A DNA stretch of 64,000 bases. Source: Helianthus annuus (taxonomy: Eukaryota > Streptophyta > Magnoliopsida > Asterales > Asteraceae). Position numbers and translations under genes: made by a program. The DNA lies in the NCBI RefSeq assembly GCF_002127325.2, contig NC_035444.2:78117392-78181391 (forward strand), in the 5' to 3' direction. The notes under the pieces were generated by a model. The model was not told the DNA's origin. It searched no databases and saw only the letters and a list, made by a program, of their open reading frames with translations. Positions 44,201-56,311 of this stretch are shown here, piece after piece (the first letter of the stretch is position 1; each line of letters opens with the position of its first letter).

Positions 44201-45771
44201 GGGTAAATTACACTTCCGTCCTTTATGTTTGTTTTGGATTGCAACCGATAACCTTTAACTTCAATAATTACAGTTACAATCCTTTATTTGCAAAACCCGT
44301 TACACTCCACGTCCATTAGCACTAACCAGATTAAAATTTTTAGTTAACTTTATTTACTCAAGGGTATTCTAGTCAATTCATATTTTATTTAAATGTTTAA
44401 TAAATAAAATAAAAAAAATACATACACACCTCATCTTCCCAAATTCTCTAACCCTACAACCCTAACCACCACATCTTGCCACCACCACCACATCCTGCCG
44501 CCAAAACAACCACCACCGGCAACACCAAACAACCACCATCTCCATTTCACCTCTATAACCTACCCTCTATCCAATACCGCCGGCACCAAGCAAACCCCCA
44601 ACACCAACACCACTGAAACTCTCTCTAACTCTACCCTCTCTCTTCTCTACTTACAGGTTCAAGCAACATGATGTTTCTAGAACTTGTTGTATATGCGATC
44701 TAAAAGAGGATTGATGAAAGACTGGTTTCTTTAGCAATGAAATTTCAATTGATAAACTGGAGATTGAAATAATGATTGATATTACAAACACCTAATTATT
44801 AAACAACAAAGAAAAGAATGAAGAATTAGGCGTTAGGGATGTGAGTGCAGTATGTCTATCGTTTCCGTCAATCACTTATCGTAGCTGAGAAATGATCAAG
44901 ACAAGGTTTAGAAATGTTGAATATAGGATATAAAGTCCATTCGTACGAAAGGAAGTCCATTCGTACGAAGGGAGTTCATTCGTACGAAAGGGGTTCATTT
45001 GTATGAAATGTCCATCCTTAGTTAGTCCATCCTTATAAATAGGAGGAGTCTTGTATCATTTTAGAACTTTTGCTTATTTGGAGAAGCTAGAGAGAGAAAC
45101 TATCTCCAAGTTGATTCAAGGTGTTGTAATTGTCAGATTATCAATAGAATCATCATTATAATTACGTTCTTGTGTCTGATCCATTCACGTACCCGGATTC
45201 CTCACATGATACGTGATTTTCGCAATCATCAGAGTTACGGAATCGATCCGGAAACAAATCCACAAGGGATCTATACCAATCTATTTTGATTTTTGAAGCC
45301 TGGTGTGGTTGGTACTTCTCCTCCGATCTACTTCTGACCTATTTACCGACGAACAATACCCAATCGATCACTAGACCCTCGTGGTTGCCAGAGGTTAGGT
45401 GGTGGTTGGCTGGTGGTGGTTGTGGTTGGTAGTCGAGAGAAGGGTAGAGAGGGAGTTGAGTGAGAGAAAGAGATAAGAGTTGAGAACATGAGACACAGTT
45501 ATTTATCTTTTTATATATTCTTTTATAATTTAGAAAATTCTTTTTGTTGTATTTTTTAAATTCATTTTAAATAAAAGGTGTGAAAAGAAATAAATGCCCT
45601 CACATGAGGTGCACATGATATGACTTAACATTTAAAGTTACACTGGTTAGAGCCAAAGGACGTAGGGCGTAACGGGTTTTGCAAATAAAGGATTGTGACT
45701 GTAATTATTGAAGTTAAAGACTATCCATTGCAATCTGGTAAAACATAAAGGACAAAAATTGTAATGTACCA
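44201..45771. mobile_element. DNA transposon-like element with long terminal inverted repeats, non-coding
   Basis: The first about 150 bp (GGGTAAATTACACTTCCGTC, then ...CTTTATGTTTG... and ACTTCAATAATTACAG) reappear inverted in the last 130-140 bp. The octamer AGTTTTGA flanks both ends (44193-44200, 45773-45780); with the next base this is a 9-mer with one mismatch. An 8-9 bp duplication and long TIRs suit a Mutator-like element, though hAT cannot be excluded. No transposase ORF is present. The middle has CCACCACC-rich DNA and an LTR-like segment (44918-45230), suggesting a captured or later-inserted fragment. Confidence 0.7.
44937..45003. repeat. Short tandem repeat with the palindrome TTCGTACGAA
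   Basis: TCCATTCGTACGAAAGGAAG, then TCCATTCGTACGAAGGGAG, then TTCATTCGTACGAAAGGGG, then a decayed TTCATTTGTATGAAATG. Four units of 19-20 bp, each centred on a perfect 10-bp palindrome. Confidence 0.85.
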
Positions 45772-45772
45772 G

Positions 45773-45988
45773 AGTTTTGAATTCGTTGGACGTAAACAAA
45801 GTATTTGTTTAACTTACACAAAGTATTTTATAAGTTAAGAAAGTTGCAATACCTCCATCATAATGACATATTCCTTTTTTTAAGCAGTGGCAATAACCAA
45901 AATAAAATTTCTGAGGTAGGTTTCAATCTGATCATCTACAACAACAACAATTTCAATCTTCTCAATCTTAGCATCCACCAATTGGATG
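45773..45988. other. Short stretch without recognisable gene between two transposons
   Basis: It starts with the target duplication AGTTTTGA and ends with GGATG, the target duplication of copy B. The sequence resumes at 53183 after that insertion. Confidence 0.5.
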
Positions 45989-46437
45989 TGTTGGTGCATC
46001 AGTCTGTCGACTACGTCTTATATCGAGTCTTGAGTTGTATAAGATAGAACAGGGCTCGAAAATCTAGAATCTTGTATTAGATGGGATTTCGCTCATGTGT
46101 CTTCATCATGATTTCGCTTATGTGTCATAGAACAGATTTCACTTATGTGGCAATGATGTGATTTCGCTCATGTGTACATGAATGTAAGAGCGAAATCAGT
46201 GATGCTATATATAGGGGTTGTTTGAGTGAAATCACTAGAATAGTTGTAGGTGTTGTCTTCCGGTAAGCCACGAAGTGCTGCCGAAGTGTTGTCAGAGATT
46301 GTAAACGTTATCAAGATCAATACAACAACAGTTATAAGTGAATCCGGCTGAAATCGCACCAAAGCATTAGTTTCCGCCTCTTGTTTTGGATAAGAATTCT
46401 TCTGATCAACTCAATCAGGGCTGAAAACGATCCTACA
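45989..46437 (+). repeat. 5' LTR of copy B (449 bp)
   Basis: It runs from TGTTGGTGCATCAG to GATCCTACA. GATTTCGCTCATGTGT-type motifs lie at 24-26 bp spacing (CGCT at 46090, 46114, decayed 46140, 46165), followed by an inverted one (GAGCGAAATC), all before the TATA box CTATATATAG near 46204-46213. Confidence 0.95.
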
Positions 46438-46439
46438 AG

Positions 46440-46454
46440 TGGTATCAGAGCTCA
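46440..46454 (+). promoter_or_regulatory. Primer-binding site of copy B
   Basis: TGGTATCAGAGCTCA, two bases after the LTR, is complementary to initiator tRNA-Met and is placed as in copy A. Confidence 0.88.
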
Positions 46455-46629
46455 GAAGGAAGAGTTCTTGCCATTTCAGCTGCATTTCTTCTGATTTTCT
46501 ACACTTTCTTCAATATTTTAAAATTTTTCTCAGTAAAACCAGCTCAAATTCACACACAGCACTCGTAATCATGTATTAATAAACCCTTGAAAGTTTCAAA
46601 GCTAAAATCGACCTAAATCTTAGTATTTT

Positions 46630-47020
46630 TGAGGTTTCGCTCATAGTGACTCGTGCATTTGATGATGTCAGCAGCTATTTGGTCTTGATTTCGCTCTTAA
46701 GTCAAAAAGTTTGTCTTGATTTCGCTTATTGGTACAACCTGATTTCGCTTTTGCTGACAACTTGGTGATTTCGCTTATAATAACAATTGGGAATTTCGCT
46801 CCAGTGTCACTATAGGGTTTCACTACAAGGAACAAATCTGATTTTGCTTTTGTGGAATTTTGGGATTTCGCTCCAGTGTCACTATAGGGTTTCGCTCCAA
46901 GAAACAAGTCTGATTTAGCTTTTGTGACAACTCAGTGATTTAGCTTTTGTGACAACTCAGTGATTTAGCTTTTGTGACACTTGAGATTTCGTTTTTGTGA
47001 CATATGGGATTTCGCTCCAA
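46630..47020 (+). repeat. Iterated GATTTCGCTY motif in the 5' leader of copy B, period about 24 bp
   Basis: Core positions: 46638, 46692, 46723, 46746, 46772, 46797, (46820), (46844), 46869, 46893, (46917), (46942), (46967), (46990), 47013; those in brackets are degenerate (TCACT, TTGCT, TAGCT, TCGTT). Spacing is mostly 23-26 bp, as in copy A, but the flanking bases follow this element's own LTR (GATTTCGCT) and not copy A (GGACCGCT). Confidence 0.88.
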
Positions 47021-47071
47021 GAACCTGATTTTGACTAAACTTGGAATTTGTGAACTTTTGACAATTGAACA

Positions 47072-50000
47072 ATGGACAACGAATTCTATAACGCCTTTGC
47101 TAGTCCAATTACAATCACGCAGAATGCTTTACTTGAAAATGAAACCGGGACATCTCAGAAACCGCCTAAGCTCTTGGATATTGATGATTACAATGCATGG
47201 TCTGAAAGATTTGGAAATTGGGTTGAAGCTTATCATTTGGATGCTTGGGAATACACTGAAGAACCATATGTTAGACCCACAACAAATGGTGTGCAGCAAA
47301 CAATTAGAGAAATGAGTACTGAAGAGAAAAAGAAATATAGAGACGAAAAATTGATGGTGAGTCTGCTTCAGCAAGCAATCAAGGAGGACATTTTGATACT
47401 GCTTTAACATGATGGAACTGCTTATTCAATTTGGACAGAATTGGAAGCAAAATTTGTTGGAAGTGATGATATGCTCAAAAACAAAATGTCTCTCATGAAG
47501 AAAGAATTTGATTTATTCCGTGGTTTAAAATTTGAAAACACCAAGCAAATAATTGATAGATATTGTAACTTGGTGAGAAATATGACAAAACTTGGAATTA
47601 AAAAGGATATTGATGAATTGATTGAAAAACTTGCAGATGCGCTACCTCATGAAATTTGGGGGACTTTTCTGATGATGCTGAAATCAAACAAAAAGGATTT
47701 TAAAAAGATGACACTGGGAGACTTCATCAAACACCTGGAAGCTCAAGAGATGGAGCAGAGGAAGATTGCCAGGATGAAGAATTATGATGGAGAACAGGAT
47801 ATCAGCTTGTATTACAAAGGTGGTGTCAACGAAAAGTCAAATTTTTCTCCAAAAGTCGAAACTGCTTATAGTGCAAAAGATTCTTCTGAAAAGAAATCAT
47901 CCCAGGGATCAAGCAGCACAAGATTTTCATCATTCGATCCAAACATTTCTGCAACAAAGAATGGAAGAAAACTTCAATGCAATATTGTATTGAATCTTGA
48001 AAGTGATCAAGATTATTCTGAAGAAGTAGCTAAAAATCAAATGCCTTTGTTGGGAATGGTGTTAGAATCCTATAGTAGTTTGTGGCCGGAAAGATCGGTA
48101 ATCCAATGCTCACGAAAGAAGATTACGATCAAATCGATGCTGAGGAAATGGAATTGATGGATATTAAATGGTGCATGGCTAGTGTGTTGAGACGAGCTGA
48201 GAAGTTTAAACAAATTACGGGAAGAGATGATTTCCATGATGCAAATGTTTCAACTTTAGGCTTTGATAAATCTAAAGTTACATGTTTTCATTGCAGGGAA
48301 AAGGGGCATTTCAAGAGGGAGTGCAAAAATCGTGAAGCCAGTGGAGCCCAGAATCCTTTTGGAAACAACGATTATCACAAAAAGGCGATTTATCATCAAG
48401 TCACACCACCAGCACCGCATCAAGCACAAACTGCACACGGGAGAGATGTGATTGAAGGATCAAAAAGAGCATGTCTAGTTAATCAGGGAAAATATGATAA
48501 TTTTAGCTGGGATAAATATCTTCCAACAAACAGCAAAGTGTGTTTGGCAGAACAAGATGATGAAAAGTTGGCTGAAGGTTTCTGTTGGGATAATTTTTGC
48601 CCAGATCAAGAACTCATGGCCAAAGAGATGTCCAAAAACACTTCAAATGTTAACGCTTTTATTGCAACTGCCTATGATTTAAAATGTGCCGAAAAGTGCA
48701 GAAAAGTAATGGAAGCTGCTGAAGTAAGATGGAGAAAGCTTGAAGAAGAGGAAAAAGAGGAAGAGAGATTAAAAGCTGAAGCTGAAGCTGAGAAAAAGAG
48801 AAGAGCTGAATTTTTACGATCAAACAGAACAGTCAAAGATGTTCCTAAATTTGAAGTCAAAGTTGATGCAGAACCTGTCAAAGTTCCTGCAAAGTGTATG
48901 AACTGCGATTCTTTAATCAAGCAGAATAATGAATTGCTGCATAACATAAACAGATTGAAAGAATCCTATGATACAATGAACAGAGAAATCAACAAGTATA
49001 CTGATTCAAACGGTGAACAAGTTGTGGCAATGAATACGCTGAAAAGAGCGTACCTGAGACAGCTTGATGATGTCAATTTTCACATAAAGAAGTGTGCTGA
49101 GCTGGAATTAAAGCTGGAAACACAAAGAATCGAAACTGAAAGAGTCAACAAGTTATTAGAAAGTTACTCATGTTCTACTTTTGTTGTTGACAGGATTTAT
49201 CCGGTTGTGGAGAATTTGAAGACATTTGAAAAAGTAAAGACTTCAGAAGAAAAGAAATCTGTGATAGAAGACGAAGATAAAGTGAAGATTTCTGGTAAGA
49301 AATCAAGTGCGGTGTACAATAGATGTCCGCCCCCGGTCGAAAATGGATATTTACCTCGAAATCCAAATTCCGAAAGAGTCGAAAAGGCAATAAATTTACA
49401 ATGGGAGTCTGGGCCGTCGGATAACTTGCCAGAAAATATTGATGTCACATACACGTCATCCGACACTGATCATGAGTCAAAGCTGATAAAAAGTGTGGTC
49501 GATCAGGTGTTAGATAAAGATGACTGTGAGGAGTCAAAACCGGAGTCCAAATCCAAGTCAAAGTCTGAGTCCGATACGTCAAAGTCAACAGTCATAAAAG
49601 GACAAACGGGTTTATGATAAAGAGTTTTTGTTATCAAAATCTAATTTGAATGATGAATCATTCAAAGTAGCATACACTTTGAAAGATTCGGACAAATTAT
49701 ATTCTGATGAAGCTTTTCCAATAAGAAGTGTCAGATTTGAAATGATTCAAAAGGTTTTCAAAATCACAGAAATTAATATTTCTGAAATAAAAGATTTAAA
49801 TCTTTCTGGAAAACCTAAGCAATACACTTCAAGAGAACAACAAAGAATTAACAAGAAAATGGGTTACAATTGTGGTTACAGTTTCCAAAAGAAACCAAAC
49901 CATAATCGTAATTTCAAAAAGAAAGGTCTAGGTTTTATTCCACAGAAAAACTATAAAAATGAAAAAGTTTATAAACCAAAAAGTGTGTTTGTTTCAGGGA

Positions 50001-50731
50001 AAACATCAGAGGCTGAGAAAGAACAAATGTTCAGAAAGCAGACGAATCAAGAATTCCTTGCCAAGAAGCAAGAAGAACTGAAGAAGAATGTTGTTCAGAA
50101 GAAGATTGAAAAGAGAACTTGTTTTCAGTGCAAGACTGTTGGTCATGTTGCTAGGGATTGTCCGAAGACGTTCAAACCGAAACAGGAAGTCTCTGGTAAA
50201 CTGAAAGAGAAGATTGATGAGAAAACTGAACTGTCAACCCGAAAGTTTACTGGCTTTGAAAATTCAACCTTTGAGAAGGGAGAATGTTCAAAGAGTGTTT
50301 TGAAAAGAAAAGAAAATGTGACAAATCAAAAATGGGTTGTGAAAGGTTCAGGTAACAATTCTGGTGATGAATCTGATTCCACAAAATCAGAGGAGCCGCA
50401 TGTTGAGAAAAAGGTTGAAAAATCAGTTCCAACTATGAACGATGAAAATTTTCCACCGTTGCGTGCTGAAAATTTTATGAAGAAAGTTGGAAAAGTTGAA
50501 ATTTCAAATCAATTTTATTCTGACAAGAAGAAATTTGATGTTGAAAAGACTTTCAACGGAAATGTGAAACGTATCTTTGGACAAATGGTCAATGGTAAGG
50601 CCAAAAGTGTCAAAGAATTTTATGCTTCTAAAAGACGTGTTCACAAGTCTGTTGAAAGAAAAGATGAAGAAGAAAATGTTGTTACACCCAAGGAAGGTCA
50701 GGCTTGGGTGGATATATTTTTCAAAGAGTAA
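47072..50731 (+). pseudogene. Gag-like gene of copy B, about 1200 codons, broken
   Basis: It starts MDNEFYNAFASPITITQNAL at 47072 and shares the plan of copy A: copia-type Gag core, CCHC knuckle CFHCREKGHFKREC (about 48284-48325), charged coiled coil, conserved TMNREINKYTDSNGEQVV segment, acidic region, second knuckle CFQCKTVGHVARDC (about 50120-50160), and end GQAWVDIFFKE. Three lesions: a TAA at 47405-47407 where copy A has CAA; loss of one T in a T-run near 48076; and one extra base near 49595, after which the frame continues to 50731. Copy B shows that the two ORFs of copy A were one gene. Function: RNA-binding particle protein, by family resemblance. Confidence 0.87.
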
Positions 50732-52728
50732 AAACCTGACTTGCCAGAACTCCCAGGTAGGTAAGCGTGGAGTAGGAATCGGCACCTTGAGAATTCAACC
50801 AACATGTGGTAATTGGTTGAAAAACAGGTTTGAGTTGTATGTTTGTGATTTTTACAAGTGGTTCAGAAATTGGTTAAGGTTGACCCTACAAGTGGTTAAT
50901 AAAGGTCATTAGATTGAACTTGAATTAACTATCATTCAAAAGATTGGTAAAACAAAGTGATGAATTGATCCCCAAACTTTACAAGTGATAAAATCAACAA
51001 AACTTATTTTCCGGAAAAACCATTCTGATTAAAACAAACTTAAGTGTTTTGAAATCATTATGGGAAAATAGTTTGTTGTGAGGGGGAGTTCTGATTGTTT
51101 ATGCCAAGCGGATGGAGAATTGAGGCAATTTGATATCAGTTGTCATGTTCTGTACAGTTTGTTTTCTTTTTCGTTAAATGTTTTTGAATTTTAGGGGGAG
51201 TAAGAAATTTTCAGAAAATCCTAAAACATCAGAAAATTTGAAAAAGCCAAAAACATGATAAAACTGAAAAATGAGTTTTTGTTGCATAAAAGAGGAAATG
51301 ATAGTACATCAGTGGACTATCACAGCACGCTAAAGAAATGTAAATATAAAATGTGATAAACAATCTTACTATGGATGTGTCAGTAGGTTTTTACACATTT
51401 AGTAAACTGTAACGAGATATAAACCTAAATTCAAAACTTGCTTATTCTGTGGGTTAACAACTTCTTGGATATATAGGTAACCCCTGAAATCTTGTTTGAA
51501 AGGTCCCTTATTCTGAGATACTAGGTCTTTATGCTCAGTTATATCTGGGGTATTATCCCGGGACTTCTGCTGTATGGAAGTACTGACCTAGTCCCCGGAT
51601 AATGCTTTCTGCAAAAAGCTTTGAAATATAAGCTCGCCCTCAGCAAGCTGATGAAACAATAAAATTGATAGTCGCTGCTGTTGTAACAAAAGATCCTCTA
51701 AAGGGGACACACCGAAAAGTCGAAGCCGTTATCTCTTTGCGTATACGGAAGTATCGACCTGAGCTCTCACGACCCTCGCATTTAACCCCTTTACAGATAT
51801 CATCTGTGGTATACTCACCTATAAGACTGAATATTGGGATCTGGATACGGGAGTATATTCAAGCGGTGGGACACACGAATAAGTTTAAGTAATTAAGACA
51901 CTAATTGTGTATCTAGAAACAGTTGAATTTTGTGTGAAAATTTAAGTGGACAAACATACTGACAATCTAGGTGAATTGTTTAGAGCTTAAAATGAAAATC
52001 AAGCTTAACGGTGTTGGTGATATGTTTCAAAACTGATATGATCTTCTTGCACGAACTCACAAAAATACTGTCTGTAAATATTTCGTTTTTGTATTTACTT
52101 TCTTTCAGAAAATTCAAAAATATTTTAGTGTGTTTTAGCATAAATTTTGAAAAAGTCAAAAAGATTTTCGACAATCTGGCGTTGAAAAGCTGATTTTCGA
52201 AATTCCAAGTGCTAAACATGAAGAACAGGTTTGGGAGAGAGTATGAGAATTGTTAAGTTTGCATGATAAGAGCCAAGAAAAGATCCTGAATGTATAAATC
52301 ATTAATTAAAGGCTGTTTTAGATAGTTTCTAAAAGTTTAAAGGTTTATTTTTAAAGAAAATTATGTGTTGGGTAGAGATTGTGCAGGTAAATGTGTGCCA
52401 GGTGACGATCCTGAACCAGATGAGAGCCTGATCACGATCCTAGAGTGAATGAAAGAATTCCAGACTACGATCCCAGCAGATTGAGAGGGGGAGTCTGAAG
52501 ACACCGTGATAAAGCAGGGAAAGCCAGTGCTGGTTCTGGATTTGCTGATGCTGTTGAAGTTTAAATGATTCAACATTCGAGAGAGAGGAGTTTGTTGATG
52601 ATAAAGAGAGAGATTGAGGATTCTTGCAATGACAAATACTTCAGAGGAAGATTGAAGACTGATAAAGACTAAGAGTTGACAACCGAAGACTCGACACTGA
52701 AGACTCCGTCAACATCCGAGGGGGAGTT
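50732..52728 (+). other. 3' noncoding region of copy B with polypurine tract
   Basis: It aligns with copy A 16034-17700 and 21155-21492 over most of its length, including internal GAGGGGGAGT runs (near 51079, 51193 and 52482) and the final CCGAGGGGGAGTT before the LTR at 52729. It contains the pseudoknot candidate 51520-51605. No ORF resembles pol or env. Confidence 0.75.
51520..51605 (+). other. Conserved RNA-structure candidate (pseudoknot), copy B
   Basis: ACTAGGTC (51520-51527) with GACCTAGT (51585-51592); GTATTATCCCGGG (51550-51562) with CCCCGGATAATGC (51593-51605); ACTTC with GAAGT between them. Relative to copy A, one stem pair changed on both sides (U-A to C-G), one became U-G, and the single C-C mismatch is kept. 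Confidence 0.6.
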
Positions 52729-53177
52729 TGTTGGTGCATCCGTCTGTCGACTACGTCTTATATCGAGTCTTGAGTTGTATAGGATAGAACAGGGCTCGAA
52801 AATCTAGAATCTTGTATTAGATGGGATTTCGCTCATGTGTCATCATCATGATTTCGCTTATGTGTCATAGAACAGATTTCGCTTATGTGGCAATGATGTG
52901 ATTTCGCTCATGTGTACATGAATGTAAGAGCGAAATCAGTGATGCTATATATAGGGGTTGTTTGAGCGAAATCACTAGAATAGTTGTAGGTGTTGTCTTC
53001 TGGTAAGCCACGAAGTGCTGCCGAAGTGTTGTCAGAGACTGTAAACGTTATCAAGATCAGTACAACAACAGTTATAAGTGAATCCGGCTGAAATCGCACC
53101 AAAGCATTAGTTTCCGCCTCTTGTTTTGGATAGGAATTCTTCTTATCGACTCGATCAGGGCCGAAAACGATCCTACA
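52729..53177 (+). repeat. 3' LTR of copy B (449 bp)
   Basis: TGTTGGTGCATCCG to GATCCTACA, the same length as the 5' LTR. It has a TATA box near 52944-52953 and is followed by GGATG. Confidence 0.95.
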
Positions 53178-53239
53178 GGATGGTTAAACGAGAAGAGCTT
53201 GAATAACGCAAACAAATATAAATAAATTCACACAGAGAG

Positions 53240-55500
53240 CGTCACACCCCAACCGATGGGAGAAACATCAAGGCGAGACGTAATAGATTGCTCAAAGACT
53301 TCATAACACTAAATTGCGACGATAATTAAAAATTGAAAATTTCCATTTTATTTATGATACATTGTTTCGAAAGGAGATACAACATCTTGAAAGTAAACAT
53401 AACTTAACATCGAAATACATAAATGACAATTTAGGTGAGTTTCTAATTCCACCCTAAGTAGTTTTCTTGTAGCAACATCATACATTTGTAGCAACATCAT
53501 ACATTTCCTAAAACATGTAATAAGTATCTATCAATACAAATAATGTCAGTGAGCATACTAGTTTTGTCGACATAGCATAGGAAAAGGTTCTCAAATCCAC
53601 ATGATAAAGTATACAAATCATGGTACATACTGGCATGCATAACTAAACATCAATCCAAAGTTTCCACTAGTGTAATCTTATCACCGGAGTGAATAAGACC
53701 ATAAAGATTGAATACTTAACAATGACCACAAACGGGCGGTGTGCTTATCCTATAGCGCTATACATGTTAAGGGATTCATGCATGGTTAATGATGTAATAG
53801 TAAGCATAAAATGTCAAGTGTGGATTCACAATAAGCATATCAAGTAAGCATGTATATATATTGAGTGTTTGCATAAGATTGTTTGTATGTGTGTGTATGT
53901 TTACATGTTACAACCCAAGTAGTGATTTAAAACAAAAAATGGGTTAAGTATACTCAAGGTTTGCGAAGATAATTTGCACAAATGCGAGTAAGCGGTTTGA
54001 GAGGGTGGAATCACCAAGTTACCCTGAAAAGGATAAAAGATGGTGTATGAGTATGATGAGTTGGAGGTTGGGAAATAAACGGGAATTATATGCGTATGAA
54101 AGTACATAAAACATACCTTGTTTTAGACACTTAAGTTGGACACTATTGTTAATTGCATTTTTCATTGGTACTAAGTCACCCATAAGAAGTCCAACCTAAG
54201 GAATCCGAAACTAAGATATTTTCCACCTTAACACATAACTTTCAACCATGAGTTCGGTTGATCTCATGATTAGGTTTTGGATATTTGTATATTATATGCA
54301 TTATTATGTATATTATATATATAGTCATATATTAGTCAAGTCATGTATTGTCAAGCATAGGCTGGATAAATCCATTAACCTTATGAGTTCACAAATGCAC
54401 AAATCACCACATGGATGATTTAGATGCTCACGAATACAATATGAAGAACATAAATAAATCGTCTATTTCACCAAGTAGCCAAGTGAGTTTAACTAGACAA
54501 GTACTTCAAAACATGGTTATGTTGGATACTTGGTGTAGTTTATTCACTTTGTTTGTTTAGAAGCTACTTGGTGACTTAGGTTGTATGAAATGCGGACATA
54601 TAATCATAATATTTCTGGAACAAAACTTCAATCCAAACCTATCAAACATAAGGATTTGTTGGCAACTTGAAGATGTTCCAAAGATGAAGCAAGATGAACA
54701 TGTTTAAAAGTTCTTAACAAAACTCCAGAAAAATACTAACTTTAGACCTCAAAATGGTGATGTAACATCTTTGTTTACCTTGGTTTATATGTGATAATAC
54801 TCCTAGAGGTTATCCAAGGAAGGAGAAGCAAGAAAAGAAGAAGAAAAGTTGCATAAACAAGCTCAAAACTCAGTGCTTTGAATCTGTCTAAGCTTGAGAA
54901 TTTTGATGATTTGAGAGGGTTTGGAAGTGATTAGAGAGTGTTGAAAGTGTTTAGGAGGTGTGGAAGTATTGTATTTATAAGTGGGTATTACGGTTTTGGA
55001 AAGGAGGGAAGGTTCAAAATAGGCAAAATTCGTAGGCTGAAAATGGAGTCTGCTAGATCTGGTCCTTGCGAACCGTAAGGATTTTGCTTGCGGTCCGTAA
55101 GGCCTTCAAAAATACAAAAAAAAATATTTTGGTCCTTGTGGGTTGGTTTGGTTGATATTTGGTGCTCCAAACACATAGTTACGCACATTTTTAGGGTTTT
55201 AAAGTGTAGGTAAGCATGTGTAATGTATGAACATAATTCCGTAATCTCGATGTATGGCTCGGTTTTGGAATATAAAAATGTGTTTCGTGATTATTTACGT
55301 ATTGTGCATGCATGATTAAACATGTATGATATAAAATGGGATTCCCATTATATGATCAAGTCTCGAATTACAAGGATTGAAATGAAAATACGAATTACAA
55401 ACAATATAAAAAGCATAAAAAATACTCAAATTACAAGGAATGAAATGAAAATACGAATTACAACAATTTGAAAAGAATAGGAAAAATACGGAACGTTACA
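53240..55500 (-). repeat. Probable solo LTR of a chromovirus
   Basis: The left end GTCACACCCCAACCGATGGG matches the reversed end of Tekay-type LTRs (...GGGGTGTGACA); one base of the terminal TG appears mutated. The right end GGAAAAATACGGAACGTTACA is the reverse of TGTAACGTTCCG, a usual chromovirus LTR start. No internal region or second LTR is present within 2261 bp. Flanks GAGAG and AAGAG agree in four of five bases. Solo LTRs arise by recombination between the two LTRs. Confidence 0.65.
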
Positions 55501-56311
55501 AAGAGTCACTTCTAGCTTCTCAATCACACTATTATATCTATCTTCAAAACAAATGTCGATCACTTGTATGTTACCGACCTCCACTTTTCACAAAAGATAA
55601 GGTCATCGCAAACATTGTGAAATGATATTTTAAACCCCTACTCCATATACAAAATGATAAATCCACCCCCGAATTGGCATTTTTAGCCCCTGCTCAATTT
55701 TATTGACACCCCATATACTTTCAAAGTTTTCATTTTTAACTCTCTTTGCTCTTCATTTTGCATTTTTTTTACCCAAAGTTTCACCACGTTGAAATTTTAG
55801 TCCCTTGGCTTTGCAAACGCCAACGTTTAATCCCTCAAGTTTCTAATATTCCAGCTGAACTCATGTACCATATATAATATGCGTTTTTAACATATTATTT
55901 TCTTTAATGATTTTTGTTCACTAATTTCTTTTTTAAAGAACTAATTTGTCGTTAACCTCCTTGAGTTTCAAACATTTCGACATTACCCCTTCTGTTCCTT
56001 TACTTGAAAAAATAAGTTTTTACGTGCGGAATTTTATGTACGTGTCAGTATAAATTCAAGTTAATATACATTTAGACGTAGTTTTCAAAAAATTAAAGAA
56101 CTAATTAGTCGTTAACCTCCTTGAGTTTCAATAGTTTCGAGTTTACCCCTTTTGTTCCTTTACTTGAAAATCAAGAACTTTTTACATGCATATTTTTATG
56201 TACGTGTCAGTACAAATTCGAGTTGATCTACGTTTAGACGAAAACTTTTCTTTGGAAACGAGTTAGTGCAAGTATAATACGTTTTCTTGAGCGTCGTTAA
56301 ATATAATACAT
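55501..56311. repeat. Non-coding stretch with a two-copy 160-bp tandem repeat
   Basis: GAACTAATTTGTCGTTAACC (55939) and GAACTAATTAGTCGTTAACC (56099) start two copies that both continue with TTGAGTTTCAA..., CCTTTACTTGAAAA and TATGTACGTGTCAGTA, ending near 56245. The preceding 300 bp contain looser echoes (AATCCCTCAAGTTTC, AGTCCCTTGGCTTTG). No gene seen. Confidence 0.8.

Larger units (their letters stand above)
45989..53177 (+). mobile_element. Pol-less Gag LTR retrotransposon, copy B (TR-GAG-like)
   Basis: The ends are TG...CA with a perfect target duplication GGATG (45984-45988 and 53178-53182). Both LTRs are 449 bp and differ at about a dozen positions, so it is older than copy A. The plan is the same as copy A: LTR, initiator-tRNA-Met primer site, leader with iterated motif, Gag-like region of about 1200 codons, 2-kb 3' noncoding region, polypurine tract, LTR. 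No pol domain exists in any frame. It has no internal duplication, so its 7.19 kb shows the basic size of the family. Confidence 0.92.
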
